Source: Adiantum capillus-veneris
Taxonomy: Eukaryota; Streptophyta; Polypodiopsida; Polypodiales; Pteridaceae
DNA: 64,000 nt
Direction of reading: 5' to 3'
Assembly (NCBI GenBank): GCA_014529385.2
Contig: CM043969.1
Location: forward strand, 20,920,946 to 20,984,945
A program made the position numbers and the translations under genes. Every line of letters begins with the position of its first letter. Position 1 is the stretch's first letter. Below, one piece after another: positions 10,515 to 21,165 of the stretch. Under the pieces are notes generated by a model, which ran no database searches, was not told the origin of the DNA, and saw only the letters and a program-made list of their open reading frames with translations.

Positions 10515-11728
10515 TTCTGTGAATGTTTTAGGTTGGAACTTGCCTCATCTGTTGTATTTGGCACTATGATAGGCTCTTCTCTGGACTCATAGGCATTAGT
10601 GAGTCTTTCCTTTGTTTCTACTTGTTTCTCTAAAGTTGGATGGATAGGGGTTGGAGCTGGTGCTTCATGCAAATTTGCAGGTTTACCCAGCGGGTCTTCC
10701 ATCAATGATTGAGCTGTTTCAATCATCTTTTTACACATTTCCAACCTTTGTTTTTCTATTTTTGCATATGGATAAGTCATCCATCTTTGCTCCTGGGTTT
10801 GGTTCTTTTTGAGTCTGGATTCATAGGCTTTTAGAACTGCTTCCAACTGCTCATTTACCTTGTCTGCCAGTATAGATCCTCCTGATCCTGCACTTTTGGG
10901 CTCTGCTATTTCCTTGGCTGCTATGGTTCCCATGGTGTGTGAGCTTAAGCTAGCTAGATCCTCTAACCGCTCTAATCTATCCTTTGTATGTTTCAACTCC
11001 TCGGATAGAGCTGTTTGCTCTTGTTCTTTCCTGGCTTTCATACACGCCTTTCTAGCTTTCCAAGTGCTTCTCTGATTTTTTGTTTTTGAACTTTGGGCAT
11101 CGGTTTTTTTCTCTTCAACGATGGGTTTGTTCATCATTCTTTGAGCTTGGGCTCGTGTTACCGCCTGAATAGGTATGATTGTTTCATTTTCCGACCCTCC
11201 ACTGGAAGGTAGTGTTTCTAGCATGTTCAAGGTGGTTTTTGCTCCTTTGCTTGGGTTTTTAGGGCAATCGGGAATCAAATGAGTAACTCCACACACGGTG
11301 TAATATGTGTTGACTCTAATGATTTCATCATGAGGACAGTCTCTTAGCCAATGGTCTCCACCACACTTGTAGCAGGGTCCCTTGGGTTGTTGAGGTGTTC
11401 CTTGAGATCCTCTTTGTTGGTATGCATGTCTCTGTCCACCCATGTCTCCGTTGGCTATGAACAACAATTTTCGTTCATCTAAGCTATATCTTCCTTCTCC
11501 TACTGCCTGTGCAGCTATTGGTGGTCCTATACTTCCTATCATGCTCCATGGTTCTGGTGTCGAGGGTTCTTCCGATGGATAATAGACAGAGTTTTCCGCA
11601 TATCCGTTGGGATCTTCATAATATGCATGCATAGGCACCAAAGCCTTATCCTCTGATTCGGTTACGGTTGGTGTGTATCTTATACCGACTGGTCGTAATC
11701 CTGGTAGGGATGGTTGTTGCCCCAACAC
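10490..11728 (-). pseudogene. TE-B gag C-terminal part with two zinc knuckles
   Basis: Open for 412 codons on the minus strand. It has a proline/glycine-rich start (GQQPSLPGLRPVGIRYTPT) and then two short knuckles, CYKCGGDHWLRDC and a second (YTVCGVTHLIPDC) whose first Cys is now Tyr. Spacing is CX2CX3HX4C, one residue shorter than the usual retroviral CX2CX4HX4C, and TE-C has the same spacing. A lysine/glutamate-rich coiled-coil-like segment follows. The product would be a nucleocapsid that packages element RNA. It is matched nearly along its length by TE-C 23174-24430. Confidence 0.8.
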
Positions 11729-11755
11729 CGGTTGTGGTCTTTCTACGCCTACAGG

Positions 11756-13355
11756 TCATGGTAGGTTGCCTGCTTGATACCTAGGCATCGGTGGAACTTG
11801 AGGAGAAGCTACCGGAGCTTGGGGAGCGTAAGGTCTCTCTCTCTCATATCTCTTGTTATAATAACATTCCTCTGTCCCATGGTTTGTCCATTTTTGTTCA
11901 ATAGCACACCACTTGGGCTGTTTAGCCTGGGTTTTGGTGTACAAGTTAATCTTTTTTAGAACTTCATCTACAAGCAGCTCTTGGTTTACATCTACTTCTA
12001 CTTTCGGTGTTGTCTTAGAAGAATTGCTTCCACTTTGTGAAGATGAATCGTCGTGACGGTCCTTGAACTCCCCCTCTTTGTAGACCGCATAATTGTCCAC
12101 AAGGTAAAGAGCCTCCTTGGTCAACTCATTCAACATCGTTCTCCTCTTCATATGTAAGTTTTTCTAGAGATCCGCATTCCTTAGTCCTTGGATGAATATA
12201 AGCATAAGTCCTTAGTCCTTGGATGAATATAAGCATAAGTCTAGACTGAGTTGGCAGTTCTTCCACAGGACAGAACTTAACATATCTTTTTAGTCTTAGG
12301 GCTGCCTTTTGTATAGATTCTCCATCTTTCTGTTTGAATTTATGGATTTGTGAGACGGTATTACGAGCTATCCCCCATTGTGAGAATTCCGCGATAAATT
12401 TGTTAAACACTTCCTCCATAGACTCAAAGTCTCTATGCTCTACCGTGTCAAACCAAGTGGCAGCGTCATCCTCTAGGGTTAGTCCAAACCCTGCAAATTG
12501 GGTAGGGAAGTCTAACACCTCTTCGGCTCTAATTACACGCACAAAGGCTGCTACATGATCTCTTGGGTCTCTGTTTCCTGTGTATTTCTTGTTTACCCAT
12601 TTTTGCACTTGAGAAGGTCTAATTCTACGATGGTCTACAAACCTCATCATTGGATCTCTACGTCCTAATCGATATACCTCCTCAGGTCTTATGTAGTAGG
12701 CTGGTTCCTCTCCCAGTGGTGCTCCTAAGCCATAATTTCTAATAGTTCTCGCCAGAGATGGTTCATCTCTTCGAACTCTTTCTAAGGGTGGCCCTCCAGG
12801 CTCTGTTGACCCTTGAGTCTTTGGCTTACTCTCTCCTTGATACCTTGAATAGAGTAGTGGTTCTTGCAAATCCCTTAGCCCTCGTGCGGCTTGATAACCA
12901 TCTCGGTTTCGGTCTTGTTCCAATGTTGCACTCTGTCGAAGCCATGCCTGCAATGATGGCTGGTTTGGTGGTTGGTTTTGGTTGTTGAATGTCTGCGGTC
13001 GGGTGGAATGTGAGGTGGTGTCATAATCTTCTGAAAAGGGATTTGTTGACTTGCTTGGGGTGTAGGTGGCTCTTGGCACTTCGTCTGGGGCATATATTGA
13101 AGCTCCTGGACCTGTTTCCTTTTCTACCTCCTTTAGGAGAATACGTTGGTATTCTTGCCCGTATCTATCAACAAAAACTATACCCTTCCCCATAGCAGTT
13201 TCATAAGAGAATAAGTAAAGAACCTTGTCTTTGCTCAATTCGTTTAAGTATAGTTCTTTGCTGTGAAAGTAAGCGACTATACCCTCACTCTCATGCTTGT
13301 AGATTAACACGTTCTCATTATAAGTTGGAACCTTGGTTGTTTTCTTATCATACAT
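11756..13355 (-). pseudogene. TE-B gag core, frameshifted by a 31-bp duplication
   Basis: Minus-strand gag core with RPSQVQKWVNKKYTGNRDPR, GFGLTLEDDAATWF and SQWGIARNTVSQIHKFKQK, the retrotransposon gag family pattern also present in TE-C. A 31-bp tandem duplication at 12179-12240 throws the frame. Without the second copy the protein would continue into TKEALYLVDN, as in TE-C, apart from one TAG. An N-terminal domain (13140-13355) with YKHESEGIVAYF matches the TE-C domain around 21740-21930. The gag is broken and not expressed as one protein. Confidence 0.82.
12179..12240. repeat. 31-bp tandem duplication inside TE-B gag
   Basis: Two exact adjacent copies, each starting CCTTAGTCCTTGGATG, at 12179-12209 and 12210-12240. 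Because 31 is not a multiple of 3, the gag frame is lost here. Confidence 0.9.
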
Positions 13356-13491
13356 AAAATAGCTCCGGGCTGATCAATGTTTGGTGGCGGTTCTTGAGCT
13401 TCTAAAACCATTTTCCCTTTCACCACATTATCTCCATATCTGTTGTAATCTTCTATTTACCGACTATTAGATAGTGGTTTCCCTTTTTGTC

Positions 13492-13908
13492 TCAGAATCT
13501 ATCTCCATCATCATAGACTCGAATTATCTCCAATCTCCGTGCTGACCTCTCTTCAATACAAATGCACTTGCATCCTTGATAGTCAGAATAGACTAGGGCT
13601 CTCCTCGAGTTTGTTCCCTCTAAGAAGATCACAGTGAGCTTGGAATCATTCAAAGGATTTAGGGAGGTGATTCTTCCTGGCATTGGTCCTTCATAGGTGA
13701 AACCTCCTAGCTATTGAATACCCATCATGAAGAAAGATTTTTCTGAAGAAGTGTCAGTATCACTACCTTCCTCAATAATCGGTGCTAGTGGATCTAGCCT
13801 TGCCTGAGTTACACTCTCCTCAGTGGACACTAAGCTACCTTGGTCACCTGCCACCTTCTGGTCTCTAAAAATGTATCTTCCTGATCTTAAATTCATCAAA
13901 CTTATCAA
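13492..13908 (-). pseudogene. TE-B gag N-terminus
   Basis: Minus-strand segment beginning MNLRSGR (Met codon at 13896-13894) with acidic/serine sequence after it (EEGSDTDTSSEKSF), matching the TE-C gag start MNLRSGRN... DTSSERSY. It ends at a stop at 13711. A second block (13492-13683) continues in another frame. This fixes the gag start of the family. Confidence 0.75.
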
Positions 13909-14317
13909 TGCAATTAATCACAAATCCAACCACTCACCTAGCAAAGGATCAGTCTCCGCACAACTTCTTGCTTTGTTGCTAAATATACGTGTACACAAGC
14001 ATTTAATTTTAGAAATCGAATCAATGCATTTATCTGCTAGAGGTTATCTTAGTAATGATTGGTATAACTGGAGAGTTAATCTCAACCACTACTATATTTT
14101 ATACACTGCTAATGTTATGGATTAGGTCTGCTATTCTGGAACTGTACTTCCCTCGGATGTTGGTCATTTTACGCAAAAAAGTCTAAATTCAGTCTTTGCT
14201 CCGTCAAATGGACAAACAAGGTCCAAATTTACTTCTTAAAGAAGTTCTGGAACCCTTATGCCAAATGGAATCTCACTGTCTAAGCCCAATCAAATTTTCT
14301 CTTCAGTAGGCTCTAGT

Positions 14318-14341
14318 AGACATCCTACGCATAGGATGTCT
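14318..14341. repeat. Palindromic hairpin, TE-B copy nearer gag
   Basis: Arms AGACATCCTA and TAGGATGTCT pair perfectly over 10 bp around CGCA. Compared with the TE-C form (AGACATCATA / TATGATGTCT) the eighth base pair has changed from A-T to C-G on both sides. Confidence 0.9.
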
Positions 14342-14593
14342 CCTACTTTGTTTTGCCTGGATTTTTGCACTATGGATTCCCCTTTATGTGCTGATTCCAC
14401 AGTTGTTTTTACTTTTTGATTTGGACACCTGTAAGCTGGTCAATGGATCAAAAATGTGATCTGACAGCATGTTGCTGATCTTGATCAGTCTAATCAACTC
14501 CAATTTGGTCCAAAATTGGCCAGGAGGCTTGCCTTAGGCTATACAACACCTTGCTATGCCCCCAGTCAGTGTATGGCTTCAATTTCTTGCTTT

Positions 14594-14617
14594 AGACATC
14601 CTATGCGTAGGATGTCT
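14594..14617. repeat. Palindromic hairpin, TE-B copy nearer the primer site
   Basis: The same 10-bp arms (AGACATCCTA / TAGGATGTCT) surround TGCG. It lies 276 bp from the other TE-B copy. An exact 12-nt half-site, CGTAGGATGTCT, occurs alone in the TE-B LTR at 15539-15550. Confidence 0.9.
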
Positions 14618-15167
14618 TTTTCATCAGAATGGCTTCAAATTCAAAACACAGGCTCCCCTTTCCTGAAATAAATGCTCCTGATGCTCTGTAGCTCTATCAG
14701 AAACACTCACAGTAACTTTTGGACTTCACTTAGGCTTTCAAACACACTTTTGCATCTTTTTGCGTCTTTTACAAACTTGTGATGACTTTACCAAGCAAGT
14801 ATACATGCATGAAGTGCTCTAGATCCTGAATCATGATGTCCTACTTACTCTACTCCTACTCATCATGTGAAATGGTGATAATCGTGTTTTGGTTGCTTTC
14901 TAGCCTCTCCGAACTCTCAAGCTCTCCTCTCACTGCTTCTACCACTCCAACTCCTACTCAAGAACACAACAAATACCTAAAACTATCTTAGTCTACCTAA
15001 TTCTACCTAAGTCGAAGGATCTAGGCCAGACACACGCTCCCTAGACTCCCTCTAAGACCTAGAGAGTCCTCCACCCTCTGATCTTATCTAAATGTAAAAC
15101 GAAACTCTTGGCAAGCCAAAAATCCCTATCCTCAAGGACTAGTCTCGGTCACCTACCTAAGGTTTTT

Positions 15168-15187
15168 GTCCCCGGCAGCGACGCCAA
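15168..15187 (-). other. TE-B primer binding site, tRNA-Asp-like
   Basis: On the minus strand TTGGCGTCGCTGCCGGGGAC follows the LTR end directly. It resembles the TGGCGCCGTTGCCGGGGA site complementary to plant tRNA-Asp (known from Athila-type elements), with two changes. Confidence 0.75.
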
Positions 15188-16104
15188 TGTTGGACGGATA
15201 CGCCGCGACGAACGTCAGCACAACGAGAACTCACCTAACAAGATTTGTCAGCTAAGGACAAAGCTCGACCCGTAGGCACGTGGAAGCAAGTATAGGGTGT
15301 CAACCTACACTCAACTGACTCCTAACTAATTCCTACAGAGGTCTCTACCAATTGTCTAAGTCACAGCTTTCAAGAGTGCATAAGAGGAAACTTTCTACAA
15401 CGCTTTCTAGAGCCGAACACCCATTAAACAATCTCGAAACACCATAGAACTTGAAGGAGACCCTACTAATACCAATAGGTGACTCTCCCTAAGGTCTATG
15501 AACCAAAACCCCAACCCAAAACACCCGGTGCAAAATCACGTAGGATGTCTGGCTGAAATTTGCAAGTCTTCATTTCCAAAATCTAAAGTGCCTAATGTGT
15601 AGCTCTACTCAATGTGAACGCATGGATATGCTGCAATGAAAAATCGGACAACGTATGCTCACCAAATCACCAGATGAAGCTCGTAGAAGGAGCTCGCAAA
15701 ACCGGACTGTACGCGCGCAATGTAGGTATCGACGCGTAGCTCTCGTCGGGGGCAACACCTTGCACTTCTCCGCACTCAATTCCGACCACCGGTGCACACA
15801 TAGCGTCAAGATGAAGCTCACACTCTCTCTCGTACACAGTACGCTCACTCACAGACTTCAAAACTTGTTTTTAAAAATAAGGTCAAAAAGTGGTATATAT
15901 ACCTTACAATTCTCAAACCCTAAAGTTCCAAATCAACCATCTACTCCATCTAACTATCAAAACTGGGATACAATCTGGAAACTTCTATAAGTCCCAATAT
16001 TTACAAGGTGAAAAATCAGGTTTCCTCAATAAATGAATAATTACAAAAAATGATAATCTTCTGAGTAGTCAGTTTCTGTGGGGTGTGTCCAACTTCTAAT
16101 AACA
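15188..16104 (-). repeat. TE-B 5' LTR
   Basis: On the minus strand it begins TGTTATTAGAAGTTGG (16104) and ends GTCCAACA (15188). The end near the primer site is clearly related to the TE-C LTR: both have a GACACCC block, a TTTCCA/CTTCCACG block, CGGGTC(A/G)AGCT, GACAAAT(T/C)(C/T)TGTT and GAGTTCTCG in the same order. The boundary at 16104 is inferred from the TGTT start and the length (917 bp against 939 bp); the second LTR is not in the window. Confidence 0.75.
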
Positions 16105-16516
16105 GTGTACTAAAGTGAGGTTTTTAGTGAAAATTAGCCAATTTGAAGGTGTTATTTGAGAGGTTAGGGTGATGTGGAATCCATGGGCTATAGAGAGGTA
16201 GATACTTTGTGTGCTGGGTGTGTTCTCTATTCCCCCTCTCCAACGTATTAGGGATGATTTTTTGGGTAGCATTTCTGAGGAGAAAATGCCAATCTGGTTG
16301 TATGATTGTCAAAACAAAGACGAATAAGAGTTCAATGTTGGTGTATCTCAATGCACTATAGAGGAAATAGAAGAAAATTTGATAATAGACGTGGAGGTTG
16401 AATTACAAGGAGAACCACAACACTCACACTTAGAACCAGATAACAACTTAACAGATTCAATGTAGCTTGAGAGTAGAACGAGTAAATGTCAAAAACCATT
16501 GTAAAAGACCTTGTAT
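16105..16516 (+). other. Short interval between TE-B and the kinase pseudogene
   Basis: About 410 bp. The plus strand has a coding-like stretch with stops (IRDDFLGSISEEKMPIWLYD near 16240-16300, then an acidic segment to about 16460). I do not recognise it. It may be a gene remnant or chance. Confidence 0.25.
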
Positions 16517-18817
16517 TCAAATGTGTTTTGAGGAATTACAATGCTTCATATTCGTGATTGTACATAGTTTGTTGATCTCAATTGTGTTGCTTTGAAGCAT
16601 CATCTTGCTCATCAAACAGATTTCTAAATGTGCTAGGGGTATCTTGGCAGGCTTGCTTGAATTTATACTCGTTTTCCATGCCAAACATAATATATGTTCC
16701 TTGTGAAATATCTTGTGAACAAATTGCGCACATTGACTACTATTTTGAATTAAAAGAATAAGACAAATAAAATGATAATAATGACCACATTTCAATGTAT
16801 AATATCCACTCCATCCATCAAAATTCTTGTAGTAAACTGGACATTGGGAAGATGAGGATGCATCTGAAGTAGACGAGGGGACCAAATATAGATGCATGAC
16901 AAGGTGGCTGATCTGTGTCCCTTGTACAGTGTTCGATTCACTTGCTGTGTCAGATTTTGAACGTCCTGGCTTAAGTGGTGAATGATTTTCTCCATCCGGA
17001 CTTGTGAGGGTTGGGATGTCTGGGTGGCTATAGAAAGCCGTGTTATTTCTGTATCTTTCTCGGCCAACTGTGTCGTGTAAATATCCTTCTCTCTCTTTAA
17101 CTGTAGGTCGGAGCCTTCCACTGTCAAAGCCAGCTCATCTCGGGTGAAAGTGACACAACTCTCTCTTAAATCATGAGTGGAAACAGTTGTCTCCTTTGAC
17201 AAGAAGTCTACTGGTCACTGTTGCACAAAGTTAACATATAACATTTTTGCAAAATATAGCGCAGAATTTGCATTGTGTATGGGATGGCCATAAACTTTCA
17301 AATAAATCCTCTCAACGTTTTCTTTGATCACATCATGGTTGTAGTTCAAAACCTTCCACCTTCCTTTCTTGATCTCTGCGTCCTCACATGGCCATATTGT
17401 CTTGATCATGTCCTTTGTCACTTCTTTATTGATCTCTTTCCATTGCATGTGGTGTGGATTTGCCCATTTTGAGAGTCGTCGAGCAGTACACATCGCTTGT
17501 TGTGGCGACATATCGTGTGCTAGAGACTTCATGCGCTGAAATGCATTCAGAGCTGCTTGTTGTTGATCATCGGGCAATGATTGGGTGCCAATATCTTGTT
17601 CATCCTTATCGACCATTTTCTCTTAGAGTTGTAATCACATATAGATAAATATTCAATATCATTGGCAAACTTAAATTCTCACGATTCAACAGTCTCATAG
17701 ATGCACAAAAATGATGTGCAAGCTCAACAGGGGGACAAAATGATGGTGCAAGTTCAACAAGGGGACGTTGGACAGGGTTAGGGTTTGTATTTAAGTGTTC
17801 TTTGAAAAATATCAAGACGTCAAAAGCATTTATTCTTTGTTCCCACTCTTTTAACTTCATCCAACAATCTACTTTAACCCGAATAGCCCTCATAACATCT
17901 TCGTTCGGGTGGTGAAAAACTTCTTCTGGAAAATAATTTTTTTACGCTGCACTAAAAAATGTGCCAGCGTGTCAAATAGGTAGCCCAATGCATAAATGTT
18001 ACTCGTGTGCACCGTGGATCGTAAAGTTCAAGAGAAATCCACGGTCACTTAGCCATCTTGGCATTCCCTGCTCTCTATGCCTCCAAAATTGTAGAGTCCG
18101 ACTATGCGCTTGAATGCAGATAATTAATTGATGCGCGTTTAGTTGGTGTTCTAAGCATCATAACCCAATCAATGATGCCGACGTGGGGTTTATTGGCATG
18201 AGTAAAGTACAACATTATGTTGAACGAATGCAGGTCACTGTGCACTATACCGGCCGATTGGACAGCCACAACGCCATCAATTAAGGCGTGACAAATGGCT
18301 GGCATCTGCTCAATCACTTCTTTGATCCACACCGTGTCTATCTCTTGTATAAGAATATTTTCTACAGGCAATGACCTCCAGCTGTGTTGTAGCCTGTGCA
18401 TGTGTCATCTGAACAATCCATGAGCGAATGGTAAGCGACACATCATGCGTCCACGGTAACCCCATTGTAGTATGGGAATATTGTGATCCAAGGAGCTTCG
18501 GTAGTAAAGCCAATGCACTTTACAATGGAGGGGTGAAGCATTTGCATTCCTTGATCTGTCGGGAAGCTGTCAAATTTCAATTCACTCACTCCCTTGTAAC
18601 ATTTTCCCACATATGTAATGTGGTCTGGAAAAAAAGAGATGCCTTTGATGGTGTACAATGTGCACACACCAAAGGAGCCTGCTCCAATCCTCATACCTTC
18701 TACCAAGGCTTTTTGAGGGATGCCAACAAGATGAGCATACTTTACATTCAAAGACGTGTGCATGATTGTGCCAGTGCCGTTGGAATCGGATCGACCTCCC
18801 AAAGCTGCTTGCGCATC
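16517..18817 (-). pseudogene. Protein kinase / RING-like gene, 3' part (degenerate), split by TE-C
   Basis: Read from 18817 downward. Glycine-rich loop IGAGSFGVC (about 18680), beta-3 lysine YVGKCYKG, catalytic loop HSDLHSFNIML (about 18215), GIIDW in place of DFG (about 18165), and SNIYALGYLFDTL as in the alpha-F region (about 17975). Then come a linker, a helical block (17215-17616), a coiled coil (LQLKREKDIYTTQLAEKDTEITRL, about 17080) and a RING-like end (CPVYYKNFDG... LKCGHYYHFICL... CAQF, about 16730-16840) in which two expected Cys are Tyr and Phe. The kinase lobe needs several frame changes, so the gene is dead or some breaks are introns I cannot define. An intact relative could be a kinase-linked ubiquitin ligase; that is inference. 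Confidence 0.65.
18813..18817. repeat. TE-C target-site duplication, left copy (GCATC)
   Basis: GCATC directly before the LTR is repeated at 35418-35422 directly after the other LTR. This is a perfect 5-bp duplication typical of gypsy integration. Confidence 0.97.
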
Positions 18818-19756
18818 TGTTGAGCCAGCAGAGGATCACACCCACATTTTTGCTCACACCCATCATTTTGTAACCATTGATTGTAATTAATGTCTTTCCG
18901 ACATTAATTTTGATTTGAGCCATTCATTAAGTAACGGGACTCAATTGAGTTTCCAGCTTGTAATCCCGAAGTAATTTCACCTGTTGATGTAAATAATTAG
19001 AGATGTTCTCACCTCCAAGGCTGAGGTATATAAGCCAAAGTTTTGTAACCTAAGGAGGATTCAATTATTAATCAAAGTGAGTTTTTGAGCGCCGTGACTG
19101 TGTCTGAGAGAGGGAGAGAGAGAGAGAGATTCTTATCTTCTTGCTACGCGAGCTACGGGGCCGCCATTGGAGAAGCGACACCGCCATTGTGTTAGCAACG
19201 GTGAGAGCTACGCACAGATACCAAGAGTGCGCGCTATCGGCTTCTACGTGTGGTAAGTTCCTACGAGCTTTGGTGTGAGTTTTCTTCCAACTCGTGTGTC
19301 GGAATAGAGCGTGCAACATATCTATAGAACCACAACGAGTAGAGCTACACATTAGTACCATCGGGGTCAAGTTTCGGTCACCTGTATTTTTCGGCCTGTC
19401 TTCATACGCGTTTGCCGCACGGAGTGGTTATAGGTTGATTTTGCAGTTCAAGTCTTTAGGGTGTTTTTCTTACCTAGTGTATAGACTTCCCCTTGAGTTT
19501 GAGATCGATTCAATGATTCTAGATCCTGTTTCGTATAGCATTCGTGCGTAGTACGGATTTCAGTCACTTGCGTATTTTAGAACTTAGATTTGATTTCCTT
19601 AGTAGTGATTGTCATTAGAAGGTCGAGTAGGTGATTTGACACCCACCTAGTTGTTTCCATGCGCCTGCGGGTCAAGCTCCGTCCTTGTCTGACAAATTCT
19701 GTTGTTGGTTGAGTTCTCGCTATTTAGCTTCCGCTAGCGGCGTAACCGCCTTAACA
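18818..19756 (+). repeat. TE-C 5' LTR
   Basis: TGTTGAGCC to CCTTAACA, 939 bp. It contains a GA-rich tract (19106-19129) and TCATACGCGT (19402-19411), which equals one arm and the centre of the TE-C leader palindrome. A TATATAAG box at 19026-19033 is a plausible core promoter, about 30 bp before a possible start around 19060. Confidence 0.96.
19026..19033 (+). promoter_or_regulatory. Candidate TATA box in TE-C LTR
   Basis: GGTATATAAGCC at about 19024-19035 in the 5' LTR, repeated at the same place in the 3' LTR (about 34687). A TATA-like word this far into an LTR is the expected site of the U3 promoter. Transcription start was not tested. Confidence 0.5.
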
Positions 19757-19757
19757 T

Positions 19758-19776
19758 TTGGCGCCACTGCCGGGGA
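19758..19776 (+). other. TE-C primer binding site, tRNA-Asp-like
   Basis: TGGCGCCACTGCCGGGGAC follows the LTR end after one base. Compared with the plant tRNA-Asp complement TGGCGCCGTTGCCGGGGA it differs at two central positions. Confidence 0.8.
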
Positions 19777-20276
19777 CGAGAGCCCTAAGTAGGTGACCTT
19801 AGACTAATCCTACGAGGTGAGTCGTATAAACTACTTTGTATACTTTAGTTAGAAAAGATCTAGGAGTGGTGGACTCCGAAGGTCTCGAGAGATACTAGGA
19901 AGTGAGGTATTCCTGGGTCTTCCGTGTTGACAGTATTTTTAGTTTAGCTTAGATTAGAAGTGGTTGTTGACATAAAAAGCATTTGCTACTCCTTGTGTGG
20001 TAGTAAATCTCTTTATATTTTCAATTGCAAAAAATCCATTTTATGATTAGAAGTAGTAGGTAGGGCCTGATTTGATCCTGATCCAGAGCTATCAATTGGT
20101 GTTCTATTTGCTTGATGTGTTTGATTGCATGTTAGATCACTGAAAAAGTCGCTTTGGTAGTGAAATATGCAATAAACAAAGTTCAGAAAAAATTTTCTGT
20201 GTAACTGATTGTTGCCGAGCACTTAAAAGAGCTATTGAAAGAGTTCTGTGCTGAAAAACTGGAAATCTGCAACTTT

Positions 20277-20300
20277 AGACATCATACGCGTATGATGTCT
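20277..20300. repeat. Palindrome copy 1, TE-C leader 1
   Basis: Perfect 24-nt palindrome: AGACATCATACG followed by its own reverse complement, with MluI-type centre ACGCGT. Confidence 0.97.
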
Positions 20301-20564
20301 TAGGACCTAAACAGAGACTAAAATTGAAAATTTGACATTGCCAGAGTGTTTAGAAGGGGGGTTTTACCCTAAGATCAACTTAAAACAAGAGCATTAACAC
20401 TCAAAGAAACCCAAAAAGACAAGTCGGAGTCCAAGAAACGCAAAGAATAGGAAATTTTGGATTCAAATCTTGTTTTTACATTCAAACCTGACAAAAACAC
20501 TTGAAACTTAATTATAAACATTGGAGAAAGCTTAAAACCAAAAATAGTTAAAATCTGGGACAAA

Positions 20565-20588
20565 AGACATCATACGCGTATAATGTCT
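20565..20588. repeat. Palindrome copy 2, TE-C leader 1
   Basis: Same 24-mer with one mismatch (TATAATGTCT in the right arm). Confidence 0.95.
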
Positions 20589-20689
20589 TTTGGCACATCC
20601 ACTGCTTATTTTTTATATCTGACCTGACAAGATTGTTACAGGCACTGTAGGAAGCATAAATATCAAGTTTGGACCCAAATTGATGAAAA

Positions 20690-20713
20690 AGACATCATAC
20701 GCGTATGATGTTT
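20690..20713. repeat. Palindrome copy 3, TE-C leader 1
   Basis: Same 24-mer ending ATGTTT in place of ATGTCT. In RNA this gives a G-U pair, so the stem is kept. Confidence 0.95.
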
Positions 20714-20973
20714 TTGACCTAATTTTGGACATATTTTGATACTTTGCTAACACAGATCCATTGTATTAGCTGTCTAGAGATTATATTTCAAGTTTCATCC
20801 CATTTGGATCACAATTGACCCAAAAAACAAGTCAAAAGCGGAAAATTGCCAAGAAAAGCCTAAATTAGCCATAACTTGCTCAAACAGAGTTCAAACTGAA
20901 TTTTGTGAGTGAACAGAGCATAAAAGGGCCACTGAGAGTGAGCATAACCAAAATAGTCAAAATCTATGAAAAA

Positions 20974-20997
20974 AGACATCATACGCGTATAATGTCT
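20974..20997. repeat. Palindrome copy 4, TE-C leader 1
   Basis: Same single-mismatch variant as copy 2. It starts 192 bases before the gag ATG. Confidence 0.95.
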
Positions 20998-21165
20998 TTT
21001 TCAGCATAACTGCGACAAAATTCTCACTTGATGAAACAGAAGTTGTCCAACTGACAAGATTAAATAGTTGACCAAGTATTTTTCAGTTTGGATCAATTCT
21101 GACCACAAAAACTTGAGGAAAACAAATTGTCGAGACGGAAAAGTTAAAGTCCTTCAGGGGAATTG

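Larger units (their letters stand above)
13909..15167 (-). other. TE-B untranslated leader with two palindromic hairpins
   Basis: Between the primer site and the gag ATG there is about 1.26 kb without convincing coding potential. It contains the two 24-nt palindromes listed separately. It is the counterpart of the TE-C leader at 19779-21165. Confidence 0.7.
1..16104 (-). mobile_element. TE-B: old minus-strand Ty3/gypsy element, interrupted by TE-A, truncated by the window edge
   Basis: Read on the minus strand the order is LTR (15188-16104), tRNA-Asp-like primer site, a 1.2-kb leader with two palindromes, gag, two zinc knuckles, aspartic protease, then the sequence leading into RT, which continues beyond base 1. 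TE-A occupies 821-9292. If TE-A and one copy of its target duplication are removed, the TE-B reading frame continues across the junction. Protein order and similarity show that TE-B and TE-C belong to related families: the gag start MNLRSG, the gag core and the paired knuckles match. Frames are broken at several points, so the copy is dead. The 3' LTR is off-window, so target duplications and LTR divergence cannot be read. Confidence 0.9.
19777..21165 (+). other. TE-C leader 1 (before gag) with four palindromes
   Basis: 1.39 kb without a convincing gene. Palindromes start at 20277, 20565, 20690 and 20974 (spacing 288, 125, 284). The last start is 192 bases before the gag ATG at 21166. The spacing pattern is repeated in leader 2. 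Confidence 0.85.
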
